A DNA stretch of 64,000 nucleotides from Paracentrotus lividus (GCA_940671915.1 CALNVZ010002100.1:19656870-19720869), one strand, 5' to 3'. Shown: positions 26,101 through 34,527, numbered from the stretch's first letter. Translations and numbers: made by a program. Notes: generated by a model from the letters alone, not told the origin.

Positions 26101-29100
26101 ATCCCCCCAAACAACACATAATCAAGTAGGGCATAACCATAGCATTATACATGGTAAGTAAAGATTTTGATTAACATAATTACTTAATCTTCTATCACAC
26201 CAATATCTTACTAACTTTATTAGATACCTTTGGAAACATGTTTCCTTCATGAAGTGTATTATCTATCATCACACCTAAACATTCAAAAGAAAAAAACTTG
26301 CTTAACACTATTGTATTACAATTTATAATTAAAAGTGGTATTATATAATGTGATAATCAGCTCGCGTACCAACTAGCATGCATTCAGCTTTTTCATAATT
26401 TATCAATCAATACGATTTTTTTCTAACACAGTCAACAATAATTTTAAATCTTCTTTCTAATTTGTTTTGTATTTCAATTAAAGTTGTACCTCCAACATTA
26501 TATCGAATGTATCATCTGCATACATAACAATTTTGGAATGTTTTTAGAACCTTAGGCACTATCATTTATAAATATTTGAAAATAATTTCGGCCCAAGTTA
26601 GAACCCTGAGGAACACCTTTATTACACTGTGCTACTGCCTATGGAGCAGAGTTCCATCTTACAGCTAACGTCGTTGCGGTTCTATCAAAAAATAACGAGT
26701 AGCTCTTTTCACTATCCTACAAAAGTTCCCTTAGAGTGTTCCAATCTTACTAGTATGGATTACCATCAAATCAATATGCACAGTCTTGGGGAGAAATATA
26801 CTCCCCAGAGTAAACAAATTAATCTTATCAAAGTTGAACTGATAATTCCTTATTATTTTAATTATTATACTCTCTTTGTATGATTTGGTCAATAGATCAA
26901 ATACATAGATCCAAATAACTTAATTTTTCACTCTTGCAGAATCACAAACATATATATAATCATCCACAAACGCCTTTCTACGTGACATACTTCCCGGGAT
27001 CTCTTGAGCACGATTTTATCACATTGACCTTCAACCACCTACCAGATCTAATAATTTGCCTAACACACCATACCAGCAAAGCAGACTGACAACATTCGCT
27101 ACTATGAACATTAATGATCTGTAAAACAGTCATAGTACCAGCTAGGCTATTATTAATCTTGAGAGAAAATTTAAAAAATAAGTTTTATAGGAACCAACGA
27201 TCTACAACAATGTAGATCTATGGGTTCAACAACGATCGATGGCACTCGACCTAAAAAAATGAATACTCCTCCTTTTCGTACAATTGTGCTATGTTACAAT
27301 TCAATTGTAAACACAGACTTATCTAAAGCTTTAATATCTCAAAAACAACTTCAGAAGGGTTCACTCTTCCACTACAATTTAAACCCTCTTACTGCTCCTC
27401 ATCACTACACTTCATTAGAAGAGATATAATTTACATTTTCCATCGCTTCATTCTTCATGATGATTGTGAGTCAATTTTTTTTTTCAATTTAATTCCTTTA
27501 TTCATTCAAATATATTTCAGACACAAAATCAGCTGAAAGACTCAATTACATTTTTGCCCTGGTTGCATCCCATAATGGAGTGCAAGGTTGTGAATCAAAC
27601 CGACCAGATATGAAAATCTATACAAATATGGTGTTAGAAAAAAAGGTTTTACAAGGGTTAAAAGACATTAATACCTGCAAGGGGTTGGTTCTCTTCATTC
27701 AAACTATCTCCTCCAGTGACATTATGCATTTTCAAATTTGTTTTTTAACGGTTGATCTTATTTTGTTTATGGAGCTCTTAAAAGAGTTTAGAGGGGCACA
27801 TCAAACTTGCTGGGTCAAAGAACACGCCAGCATTATTCTCTGCTATAAAATGAAGGTGAAAACACAGTATTTCAAGGCCTATCCCACTATGGCGATCTTG
27901 AACTTTTTTTTTAATGACAGGAATCATTGAAGTGCTTTATTAGATCAGCTTTTCTTCTGCAAATTTGGCACACTTGCTTTTTTTTTACTAAATTTTAATA
28001 AAAATTCAGACATTATGCTTGAAACTACATTGGCCCTTATTCACAATAAGGCTGCCTGAGTTAAACCATAGTTCAAGTCTGTGGTTTGACTACAGGTAGC
28101 AAAATGTGACATAATCTCAAAGAGTACATGTAGATGTTCCATTTTTCTGGATTTTTCAAACTGAATTATTAAAAAATGCCCAAGAATAATAAGTAGACCT
28201 ACAATAGTTTTCCAGTTCATCAAAGCACAAGACCAGAATCCAGTATGTAGGCCTACAAATTTGTTTACATTTGGTCAGCTATATTTAAAACACAGATTTT
28301 AACTATACAGTTTACCTAAAGTGGCCTTTGTGAATATGGGCCATTAAGGTTGCAACCCATATTAAAAAATAAAGAATACAAAATTTATATCATATCAAAA
28401 GGTTGCCAATATAGTATAGAAATTTAAAATGATATCTCAAGAACCACTTAAGAAATTGTGAGAACAAAAAAGCGGGATGGACATACATGTACAATGAAAA
28501 ACTCCAAATAAATACAGACACAGAGTCAGCCCCCCAAAAATATTGCCTCCGGCATCATCTTCACTGGTGGAGGAATTTTTAAAAAATTATGCGTGAGAGG
28601 AAGTTCACACAGCTAACAATAAAATTTCATACAAACAGATTGCTGTAAGTGTAACATTTTTTCCTCAAGATTTTTAAATAAACATGAACATTGTATTCAT
28701 TGTCTAGCAAACAATGCCCTATGGACTCTAATCAGACGAGTGCATGCACATATATCACTGAATATTTTGTACAAAGTCCACTTTTCAAAAAACAAAGACA
28801 CATCATTAGAACAAGATTAGTTATCATTCTATGCAGATGTAGTCTGCAACAGATGGGCAATCATAAAAGTCAAATACTAAATTGAAATCAATATGGGAAT
28901 GAACACTCCAAAAATCAGATTCAAGAGGTACACATACATTCATAAAGGATTATTAAGAACAAAATACTTTAAAGAGATCAATTAAAATCTGAGTATAAAA
29001 CACAAAATGGGCCTTCCCTTAGCCACAAAATTCCTGAGACATGGATGTACACTGTAAATGAACAAAAAATGAATAAATTAACAAATTAATAAGACATGCA

Positions 29101-30320
29101 CTGCATGCTTACAAAACTTGACAGCACAATAAATTAATCCACTAATGTAAAGGAGCTGGATGCTTCATGGGAATGACAGAAATCGGGTTGACCCTATTGA
29201 TCAAATCATGCCTCAATATTATCATTTTAATTTTGGCAGATGTCTAGACATGAACTAACTTTAATATTTTTTAATTGTCATCATCCAAATAAATTATAAC
29301 TTAATTGCAGGGCTTAAATTAATCTAAGGCCACTCACGGTCAGGCCTTCGATGCCTCCTTCAAAAAGTTCAATTCTGGGATTTTATGAGCCCTTTCTAGA
29401 CATTTACATCCATACTGTAATGAAAAAAGTACCTACATGAAGATGGAAATAGTGGCCTTGCCCTACATCTTATGTCGTTTACAAGACAAGAGCAAAACAT
29501 AGATGAATAAAGATGAAAATGACCATAACCCAGCCCCTCAATCACAATTTGTGCCCCGGCCCCAATTCCCCTATGTTGCTATATGAACAACAAAATTAAG
29601 CTATAAATCTCTATAGAGCCATGTATACATCATTCCTGTACCATTCTAATAAAAATATACTTTTTATAAGTCATCAAAATATACATGTACGTGAACAACC
29701 CATGAAATTACAATGTCGATTATTGATCAGTGGTGGATCCACATAGGGGTTTACAGCATAAGCACCTCCTTAAAATTTGAAAACCACTCATCGACTATAA
29801 CTAAAGCTTACAGGCTACAGTTACTTGCCTAAATCAGAAAATTTTGGTGACCAGCAAGGTGCCCCCCCCCCCCCCATTCTCGGAGGTGCCCTTATTTTCA
29901 TCGCAGGATTCCACGCACTATTGATAATTTCATTAAACTATTCTAGTCAATACTCATTCCCCTTGAAATGTTATTGTGACATGATTTTGTACAAATTTAG
30001 TTTAATTATTTTATTCTGTTTCTAAAAAAAAGAAAAGAAAGAAAAACAAACATCAAAACTGCTAATAATATGATGATGGTTATATCTAGACTCTATGGAC
30101 AAATCCCAAATATGTTTGCCATTTAATCAACTAAACTTCATAAACTACTGGTAAATCGATGTCAGTCCATGTTTGTTTTATCATAATCAAAATAACCAAT
30201 AATGACAAGTGTGATACATACCGTTCCCCTCCATGTGTGATCGTTGAGGCATCTTTCATTGACTGCTACAGCAGGGCCGATTATAAACAGTAATCCTACA
30301 CCAGACACGAAGAAAGACAT
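2046..30320 (-). CDS. Interleukin-17 receptor-like gene, N-terminal ectodomain part (exons 1-6, 3' part outside window)
   Basis: Six minus-strand exons: 30222-30320, 22912-23002, 18081-18141, 15628-15792, 5626-5768 and 2046-2184, 698 coding bases. All have GT donors and AG acceptors. Phases join at 1/2, 3/4, 4/5 and 5/6 but not at 2/3. The product begins with a signal peptide, followed by an acidic extracellular segment with cysteines and N-glycosylation sequons. The last two exons read like the first fibronectin-III-like domain of IL-17 receptors: a strand with GLQFLLHGL, a cysteine-rich turn, then FKFDCFCDLWPLEPYRLVIR, then LP and an Asn-rich loop ending in VPG. Known family members bind IL-17 cytokines at the cell surface and signal through a cytoplasmic SEFIR domain; that part would lie left of base 1. 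The family call is from remembered motif similarity, not a search; another SEFIR-type receptor is the main alternative. Confidence 0.66.
2963..3402. repeat. Tandem repeat, ~63-bp unit, ~6-7 copies
   Basis: Successive imperfect copies of a unit containing TTTATTGATGAGTTTATTTG, then AAAGAAGGCAATACATTATT, then GATTCTTTCATCATGCACAT. Copies differ by substitutions and small deletions; one lacks the GATGAGTTTATTT part. An open frame at 3137-3370 exists only because the unit length is close to a multiple of three. Confidence 0.85.
3644..3805. mobile_element. Small non-autonomous DNA transposon (MITE), 162 bp
   Basis: Ends are inverted repeats: CTGGGGCCGCGGAGC on the left and GCTCTGCGGCCCCTG on the right. 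TAAC occurs immediately outside both ends (3640-3643 and 3806-3809), a likely 4-bp target duplication. It contains a ~21-base G run at 3660-3680 and two copies of CAGCCCCTCCACTTT. There is no coding capacity; the family cannot be assigned from the sequence alone. Confidence 0.72.
5626..5768 (-). CDS. IL-17R-like exon 5: fibronectin-III-like domain, first half
   Basis: A 143-base exon with acceptor TTTGATATTGCAG and donor CCT|GTAAGT; phase 1 in, phase 0 out. It reads GASKVKGLQFLLHGLGYNSH, then NKDCCQVLNYTVELSYEAVV and ENPNAGTP. The hydrophobic strand KGLQFLLHGL followed by a loop and a Cys-containing strand corresponds to the part of IL-17 receptor domain 1 where known receptors have an L-x-G strand and a conserved cysteine. 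NYT is a potential N-glycosylation site. Confidence 0.72.
10921..12329. mobile_element. Large foldback element, ~1.4 kb
   Basis: The ends are near-perfect inverted copies: GGGTCATTCCATGCCAATTC at 10921 and its complement ending at 12329. The arms continue inward for about 500 bases: the block around 11190-11280 with TGACCTTTCCTTTAACCTTG is the inverse of 11985-12030, and the block around 11405-11435 is the inverse of 11810-11845. The spacer is about 370 bases. GGAA lies outside both ends (10917-10920, 12330-12333), a possible target duplication. No transposase is visible, so it would have been moved in trans. Confidence 0.8.
13262..14657. repeat. 60-bp minisatellite, left block
   Basis: Five clean copies of exactly 60 bases from 13262 to about 13560; landmarks are CTCACCTGG, TCGAGTGCGGCAAATGTAGA and GTGTCTTGACAAAG. 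From about 13560 to 14657 the same unit continues but is broken by frequent 1-5 base insertions and deletions. On the minus strand the unit is open as a 20-residue repeat (CTNVLCQDTNLHLPHSTQVR), explained by the period being a multiple of three. It lies in intron 4 of the receptor gene. Confidence 0.9.
14660..15500. mobile_element. Foldback element inserted in the minisatellite, Tc1/mariner-like target
   Basis: Arms of about 220 bases: 14661-14879 is inversely repeated at about 15290-15500. The outer ends read CAGACTGTGAGTCAATC and GATTGACTCACTCTG-like sequence. Both flanks are minisatellite, and comparison with an uninterrupted unit (CAAATGTAGATTAGTG) places the insertion at a TA that is duplicated on both sides. 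The centre has a CA/CACAC-rich stretch (about 14905-15110) and a matching GTGTGTGG stretch near 15200-15260. It carries no transposase. Confidence 0.75.
15501..15593. repeat. 60-bp minisatellite, right block
   Basis: One and a half further copies of the 60-bp unit, clean, resuming directly after the foldback insertion. The last full copy is about 15534-15593. It lies about 35 bases from the exon 4 splice donor. Confidence 0.85.
15628..15792 (-). CDS. IL-17R-like exon 4
   Basis: A 165-base exon with acceptor TTTGATAG and donor CTATG|GTGAGT; it enters and leaves in phase 1. It encodes ATCGNRFPKPESLEDRPPPV followed by an acidic stretch, FFGIILDPSKNSTCLGITYT and LDRYG. NST is a sequon next to a cysteine. 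The exon end lies only about 35 bases from the last copies of the 60-bp minisatellite in the next intron, and the exon frame stays open through the donor for about another 80 codons. Confidence 0.7.
15793..18080 (-). other. Intron 3
   Basis: A 2.3-kb intron between exons 3 and 4, AT-rich. About half of it is the terminal-inverted-repeat element at 16590-17658. No additional exon seen. Confidence 0.5.
16590..17658. mobile_element. Non-autonomous DNA transposon with TIRs, ~1.07 kb
   Basis: The left end TATGGCCGTGTGTTATAAGT continues TCGCCGCC; the right end is the inverse with a few changes (GGTGGCGAGTTCATAACACA then TGACCATA). TA flanks both ends (16588-16589, 17659-17660), the target typical of Tc1/mariner-type elements. 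Inside are two direct copies of a ~200-base block (about 17020-17210 and 17235-17425) sharing ATGGTATAAAGC, ATAAGCTT and TGACTTTGTACAGG. No coding capacity. Confidence 0.75.
18081..18141 (-). CDS. IL-17R-like exon 3
   Basis: A 61-base exon with acceptor CATCTCTTTTCAG and donor GTAAGT. In the only frame without a stop it reads STGKMYSYEALISDSDMCGN plus one base. It leaves in phase 1, which joins exon 4 to give a serine codon and CGNSATCGN across the junction. The segment carries a cysteine and an aromatic Y-x-Y pattern, as in the N-terminal strands of the receptor ectodomain. Confidence 0.62.
18275..18863. repeat. Foldback (long inverted repeat), ~590 bp
   Basis: Two arms of about 270 bases meet at a ~25-base loop near 18557-18582. 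Matching landmarks: ACTTCTGAGCTCAA near 18536 against TTGAGCTCAGAAGT at 18587; TTGTACACAAATTT near 18485 against its inverse near 18640; AAAATGGCTGATTTTATGG near 18450 against its inverse near 18680. Identity falls towards the outer ends. It is probably a MITE; transcribed as part of intron 2 it could form a long hairpin. Confidence 0.85.
18880..19112. repeat. GC-rich minisatellite, left part
   Basis: About two copies of a ~100-base unit with TTGTCCTTCAGAGGGGGAAA, GCAGTCCTCC, TAGGGGAGCTGTCTCCTGG and a G run. The same unit reappears at 20736-20860 after the insertion. The open frames crossing it on either strand are repeat-derived. Confidence 0.8.
19113..20735. mobile_element. Non-autonomous DNA transposon, 1.62 kb, inserted in a minisatellite
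   Basis: The left end CAGGCCGTAACTAGG is inverted at the right end as CTGTTACGGGCCTG. CCTTG is present on both sides (19108-19112, 20736-20740) while the uninterrupted unit near 19016-19036 has a single CCTTG followed by TCCTTCAG, giving the empty site. Inside are several copies of words of the type GAGCGCGAAGC-GAGC-GAAAATTTT and two direct copies of a ~200-base block (about 19808-19987, 20130-20346), both containing GGCTTCTTTTTAGTATAAA-like sequence. A long G run followed by TTCGTTCGAAC lies near the right end. hAT-like ends are possible, but no transposase is encoded. Confidence 0.82.
20736..20860. repeat. GC-rich minisatellite, right part
   Basis: Continuation of the unit at 18880-19112, resuming with TCCTTCAGAAGGGGGAAAGC and then degenerate CAGTCCTCC and GTCTCCTCTGGAG blocks. 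Confidence 0.75.
21026..21228. mobile_element. MITE, 203 bp
   Basis: Terminal inverted repeats AAGGGCCTGTCCCAC and GTGTGACAGGCCCTT, flanked on both sides by TA. The interior has GTTGTTGTGAC and its inverse GTTGTCACCACAAC near the two ends. Non-coding. Confidence 0.75.
22085..22665 (+). repeat. Tandem repeat, ~155-160-bp unit, ~4 degenerate copies
   Basis: Units contain TCAATTCGAGGGTGCTGATT, CAATCCGATGG, AAATCGC, CAAAATGGCTGCCAAAATG and GGAAATCAGT. Copies differ by many small insertions and deletions. The same unit appears in inverse orientation at 24.13-25.22 kb. Confidence 0.8.
22912..23002 (-). CDS. IL-17R-like exon 2
   Basis: A 91-base exon between acceptor TTTCTGTCCAG and the strong donor GTAAGT. 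It reads GLISVEPEVTDNSIYLK and continues ADIASMSQARVFV; the other two frames contain stops. Entry phase 0 agrees with exon 1. It ends with one extra base (phase 1), which does not fit the phase-0 start of exon 3. The exon lies between two oppositely oriented ~160-bp tandem arrays. A weaker donor, GTGCGT, four bases upstream would restore the phase. Confidence 0.6.
24130..25215 (-). repeat. Tandem repeat, ~160-bp unit, ~5-6 copies, inverse of the 22-kb array
   Basis: GATTTGCATAAAATCTGTTG at 24441 recurs as GATTTGCGTAAAATCTGTTG at 24601, exactly 160 bases later; further copies occur near 24281 and, after a MITE, around 24960-25140. Each unit has GGCGGCCATTTTGGCAGCCA, GAATTTTAGCGATTTGC, GCTGGCACTCATCG, GAATCAGCACCCTCGAATT and AAGAAACCACCAAAACAACC. 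The minus-strand open frames rich in KMAAKMAA are this repeat read as protein. Confidence 0.88.
24701..24918. mobile_element. MITE inside the 160-bp array, 218 bp, TA target
   Basis: Ends CTGTATAAGCCAATATTTTC and GAAAATAACCACTTATTACAG are imperfect inverted repeats, bordered by TA on both sides. The neighbouring array unit reads AAATACCCTTGG where the interrupted one reads AAATA-element-TACCCTTC, so the empty site is visible. The interior is full of TTCGCG/CGCGAA words. Confidence 0.82.
25340..26640 (-). pseudogene. Dead non-LTR retrotransposon: reverse transcriptase remnant (Jockey/CR1-like)
   Basis: Read on the minus strand, reverse-transcriptase motifs occur in the right order but in different frames: KGVPQGSNLG near 26620-26591, YADDT near 26525-26507, FECLGVMIDNTLHE near 26290-26245, then a thumb-like MYNAMVMPYLIMC near 26155-26115, and a C-terminal FWNNLEPSMPN...TLCIFRHTLINH near 25730-25670, as found at the end of Jockey/CR1-type ORF2 proteins. 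A T run with interruptions at 25349-25370 is the poly(A) tail of the minus-strand element. Stops and frameshifts are frequent and no endonuclease domain was recognised; related sequence may extend towards 27.4 kb. Confidence 0.78.
26641..28000. other. Intron 1 segment, probable further degenerate element sequence
   Basis: No intact frame. A second T run at about 27476-27485 followed by TTTAATTCCTTTATTCATTC resembles the 3' end of another minus-oriented retroelement. The 116-codon plus-strand frame at 27580-27930 has no recognisable domain. Confidence 0.3.
30222..30320 (-). CDS. IL-17R-like exon 1: signal peptide
   Basis: Thirty-three codons starting at the ATG at 30320-30318, whose next residues are SFFVSGVGLLFIIGPAVA, a typical signal peptide with likely cleavage before VNERC. 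The donor is ACG|GTATGT (intron from 30221), phase 0. The frame stays open upstream, with in-frame ATGs near 30353 (MFLH) and at 30401 (MAQL). I chose the third ATG because only it puts the hydrophobic core right after the start; A at -3 is present there. The mature N-terminus ends NERCLNDHTWRGT. A 5' UTR intron cannot be excluded: CTGCAG lies just upstream of the ATG. Confidence 0.65.
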
Positions 30321-30990
30321 GATGATACGGGCTGCAGGTGTATGAAGAAACATGATGTTATAGTTGTCAGATATGATTAATCCAAATTCAAGTTGTGCCA
30401 TAGGGTTTCGAGAATGTTACGAAGATGTGCTGAGATGCATAGTCGATCATGAATGTTTATCATAGTTCAGCAACATTAAACAACAGTTCATACAGCTCAG
30501 TGCTTCACCGCAAAACACCATGCTCTGATCTACTGTGTGGTCGTGCAATGGTCGTCTGCTACTGGAGGTACGTGCCGCACGTATTTGTTTACCCGCACGC
30601 ATTCATTCACGGAGGAGCGCGGCAACATAATGTACCACGCATCACTAGCCTAGCCCCGCGGAGCTGGCCCACATGTTGCAGATCTTCTTTTATTTTTATC
30701 TGCCTGAATGCATTTGGGCATTGAATGTTCATATTCTCTCTTTCCAACTCTTTTATTTGGATCATTTTAGAATTTAATATGCAGTAAAGCATACGTTCAT
30801 GCAGTAAGGGGGTGGGGGTGGGGGCGCGGCGGGCATCAATGTATGGGTGATAAGCATCTCCAGGCTCCTTCGATCAGGGACCAAAAAACATAGTTGGGAT
30901 CAACGGTGTCGATTTGTTTTGGCGATTGGGGGGGATGATCGTCGATATTTCCTCTTTTCCTCAATGTGACACATACGATGGTATATGATC
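30321..30990. other. 5' flank / possible 5' UTR and promoter of the receptor gene
   Basis: Upstream of the chosen start the sequence is of mixed composition, with a GC-rich patch around 30560-30680. I see no convincing TATA or initiator element, and the transcription start cannot be placed. G-rich runs occur around 30808-30830 and 30928-30936. Confidence 0.3.
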
Positions 30991-32030
30991 ACAGTGTCCA
31001 TTGTTTGGGAGGGGTAATGCTTGTATAAACACATGCATATAAATATGGAAAACTGTATTGTATAATGCGAGCGCGAAGCGCGAGCTGAAAATTTTCCCGA
31101 TAATCATGATAATAGTGACATAAAAAGGCATTTTGTAGCATAATGCGAGCGCGAAACGAGGAAGGGGCTCTTACTTGTTTGTTCAAGGGGGACCATGATG
31201 ATGTATGGCTACAGATAATATGCATGTCAGTATCTAATATTACATATTTTCAAATCAATAATGCGAGCGCGAAGCGCGAGCTGAAAATTTTCTCAATAAT
31301 AGTGACATGAAATGGAAGATATATTATAGAATAATGCGAACGCGAAACGGGGAAGGGGCTTTATCCGGTTTATAAAAGGGGGCCATCATGATGTAATGTC
31401 TATGAATATACACACATGCACATTATTATGCATATGAGTACTAGTGTATCGTCGAATTCATAGGGCTGTAATGCGAGCGCGAAGCGCGAGCTTTAAATTT
31501 TCTCAATAATATTGAACTGAAACATGGTATTTGTAGTTTTACATGACTATAAGCGCGAAATTGATGGAGCGCTAGGGGGCTTTAACTGGTGATTAGAAGC
31601 GGAACATCATGACGTAAAGTGATTCCAACAAACGCAAATCTATATGGACGAATTCCAGTTAGGGCAATACTGTGCGAGCGCGAAGCGCGAGCTGAAAATT
31701 TTCTCAATAATAGTGACCTGATGAAACAAGATGATAGACTCATGGGAGCACGAAATTGGTATGGTATGGCACGGTTTTATTTTTCGTATAAAAATCAAAC
31801 ATGATACATGATACAGAGTAATAATATGACATAATACAGATACGGAGGGAACACTCTATTCAGAACCATTAATACCATGGCTCTGTTCTTCGAAGAGGTC
31901 CGCAAAAGGGGGGGTTGTGTTTAAAAAAAACCATTGTGACATTAATACATGCATTAAAGATGAACAAAGTCATAATAAGTTATATTATGCGAGCGCGAAG
32001 CGCGAGCTGAACAGTTTCAGGCAATTTTTA
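30990..32030. repeat. ~200-bp tandem array built on GCGAGCGCGAAGCGCGAGC
   Basis: The motif occurs at about 31067, 31261, 31471, 31675 and 31988, followed each time by TGAAAATTTTC or close to it. A second motif of the type GCGAGCGCGAAACG-GGAAGGGGCT lies ~75 bases later in the first copies, with GGACCATGATGATGTA beyond it. Spacing is 194, 210, 204 and about 313 bases. This motif type is common in echinoderm and hemichordate genomes (general knowledge). Confidence 0.85.
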
Positions 32031-33186
32031 ATAGTTATCTAAAATTTGATTGATTTAATTGAAAAGAGGGCATTTAGACCCCGGAGAATAGTGGAAGTGT
32101 ATTATATAATCAATGGTCCGAGTCCAAACAAGTTTAAAAATTGTCGATAAAGAGCCGATATAAGTGTTGCACACTCTTCAATGTTCATTATTTATTTTAT
32201 TAAAACCATCGTGGATTTTTGAGGGGAATACTTATGCCTTCAGTTTTACTTATCGAGGCACCTGTCCCCTATGCACCCTTGGATTGGTGTCCCTGATTAT
32301 CATCAATTTTAATGTTTTTTGTTTTGTTGTTGTTTTTATTTTATTGTGAATAGTGAAACATCTGCGCTGATTATCCACATGGTGTATTGTGTATTACATG
32401 ATTACTGAAGTATATCAGACACACACGAGGAAGATTAACGAAAGAGTTAGAAAATTTTGGATTTTTGAATGTCAAAAATATGCATTTTAGACTGCAAAAT
32501 AATATAATAATGTTATAGAAGTGTTTTATATGATAATGAATTTGTAATGGGAGATTTTATGTTATTTTAATGCATATAATATTCATATTTTTTTATTTCT
32601 TTGATATAAAAATATTGGGGGGGGGGGGGTGATGATTGGTACAAACCACTTAGGAAGCGGGTGTCATCCCCCCCACCAGGACATTATTATTTGGGGGGAT
32701 TCGCATGCCCCTCCCCATCCCCCCCCCCCGCACAATCGACAGAATCGACCCATGGGTTGGGTCATAGTTGGGATCGGCAGAGTTAGTGTTTAAGTGGCGT
32801 ATAGTATAAACTCTCGCTGGTGGTTGTTGTAGTGTTGTTGTTTGTTTTAGGGTTTTAGACGGATGAGTGTGGCGCTCATGTCAATATGCAATTTGTTGAA
32901 TTTATTCACACGCACAAATAGGAAGTCCTTACACTATATCCGTCTTTAAAGATTTTTTCATATTTTTATTACGACACGTCTAGACGCGGCGGCTACATCA
33001 CACACTTATAAAACGTAAGAATTACTGGAAAATCACCAACTAGTGGCTGAGTTATCGGCGATACTCGTATAGCCTTTTAGCACCAGCAACAACCTCACAC
33101 ACACACCGCGCGCTACTACATTGTATTTTCAACAAATGCTCAGACCACATTAAACATCACAGGAGCACCACACAACTACGCGGGCC
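32031..33186. other. Intergenic, no gene seen
   Basis: AT-rich with G and C runs around 32616-32700 and 32719-32730. CATAGTTGGGATC occurs at 32764 and also at 30890, bracketing the ~200-bp array; it could be a remnant of a larger repeat. No coding signal. Confidence 0.3.
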
Positions 33187-33244
33187 GTCTGAATACATAA
33201 GACTATCATTCTGCCTCGCATGATAGTCTTATGTATATTCAGAC
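33187..33244. repeat. Near-perfect hairpin, 23-25 base arms
   Basis: The left arm begins GTCTGAATACATAAGACTAT and the right arm ends ATAGTCTTATGTATATTCAGAC, with a 10-base loop and one 2-base bulge. No terminator-like context. Confidence 0.85.
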
Positions 33245-33483
33245 TCGTTTGGCGCATTTTGGGGAAATACAAGCGGGCGAGGCCTTGGCTACAGGCTTTA
33301 AACGCGGCTTTTGAACACTAAACTCCACAGAATACACTTTCAAGGGCACCGGGGCGCGCGGGTGTAAAAACTTTTGCCAAAAACTATATATACAGAGGAA
33401 ACTCTAACGAATGTACATGTTAAGTATCTTCTTTAATAAAATAGCATAAAAAACCCTCAAAATGGTAATTTTTCGGGTTGATA

Positions 33484-34509
33484 GGGTACATGCAGGTAAA
33501 AATGGACCCCCTAAGTCATTTCCCTAATTTGCATAAATTATGAATAAATATCTATCGAATCAGTCTATCACAGATCATCTAATCTTTGTTTATTTGAAAA
33601 TCAAACTACTGCTCTTAACTTTTATTGTGAAGAAAAACAATCATCAACCAACCCCCTGTCTGCAATAAAATGTTGACGTCATTAACAAAGTGCCCATATT
33701 ACCTGCATGTGCAGTAATTTGGGCCAGCATGTATTTAATGTATGTTTTAAAACTATACAATGACTCAACCATGTCTGGAATTTGCTTAAAATGTTGAAAA
33801 ATCATTAACTTTAAGAATATAATTTTGAAATTATAAGACCCTTCAGTAAATCCAGACTATAAATTTCATTGTTAAAGTATTTTGTATATTATTTCTTTTT
33901 TTAATATTATTCAAATATAATTTTCATTATACAAGTTAATATAGGCCTACAAATAAGTTATTTATGTTAATTATATACTGTGAATTATACCAAAAAAAAT
34001 CATAGCAAAGAGATTGATTTCATCCAATACTAAGTACCAGAATCATTTTCCGGCCATTTGGATGTCCATTACCTGCACTAATGTTGCTGGTGTCAGGCAA
34101 GCATTCAATGCCAACATTGCAACCCCTTCACAAAAACAAATTGACCTGTACACGCTAGTATGAATCAAATGAGCTATAAGCTTACTAAATATACAAAACA
34201 ATTGAGGTTACCCCCTCAGACACTCTTCACCACCATCACATTCTGTGAAATATCAAAATTTTACAATCAGGGTAAAAAAATGTCGTAAGTTTTACCATAC
34301 CTTGTTGGGTTTTCATCAATTTTCTCACAAGAAATTTCGCATCAGATGCTCTCACGTCGACGATATATTTTCGTATACAGTTCATAATGAACAACAATTA
34401 TGGTGCTCACACACGGTCAACCGGGTCACCGGTCGACGGTCATGACATGATTTGCTTTAGGGTGGCCCATATATGTTAACCTGCTGGCCCATATTACCTG
34501 CATGTACCC
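33484..34509. mobile_element. Non-autonomous DNA transposon with TIRs, 1.03 kb
   Basis: The left end GGGTACATGCAGGTAA is exactly inverted at the right end as TTACCTGCATGTACCC, with further weaker match inward. ATA is present just outside both ends (33481-33483, 34510-34512), a possible 3-bp duplication. An internal copy of CCCATATTACCTGCATG occurs near 33692. No transposase frame. Confidence 0.75.
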
Positions 34510-34527
34510 ATATATCAAAAAATTTTC

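Larger units (their letters stand above)
23003..30221 (-). other. Intron 1
   Basis: A 7.2-kb intron. It holds the minus-oriented ~160-bp array at 24.13-25.22 kb with a MITE inside, and a dead non-LTR retrotransposon at 25.34-26.64 kb. From 27.5 to 30.2 kb it is AT-rich with no element I recognise apart from poly-T near 27476 and poly-C near 29861-29876. A fragment of the ~160-bp unit in plus orientation lies near 23690-23770. Confidence 0.5.

Noticed and set aside
27220..27429. Plus-strand frame containing DLSKAL, reminiscent of a reverse-transcriptase motif
   Set aside because: It is on the opposite strand to the retroelement remnant and has no other reverse-transcriptase motif; chance similarity.
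27580..27930. 116-codon plus-strand open frame
   Set aside because: No recognisable domain, no splice context, inside intron 1 on the opposite strand; length not exceptional for AT-rich DNA.
30350..30401. Longer start of the receptor at upstream in-frame ATGs
   Set aside because: They place 12-27 residues before the signal peptide core; the third ATG gives a standard signal peptide.
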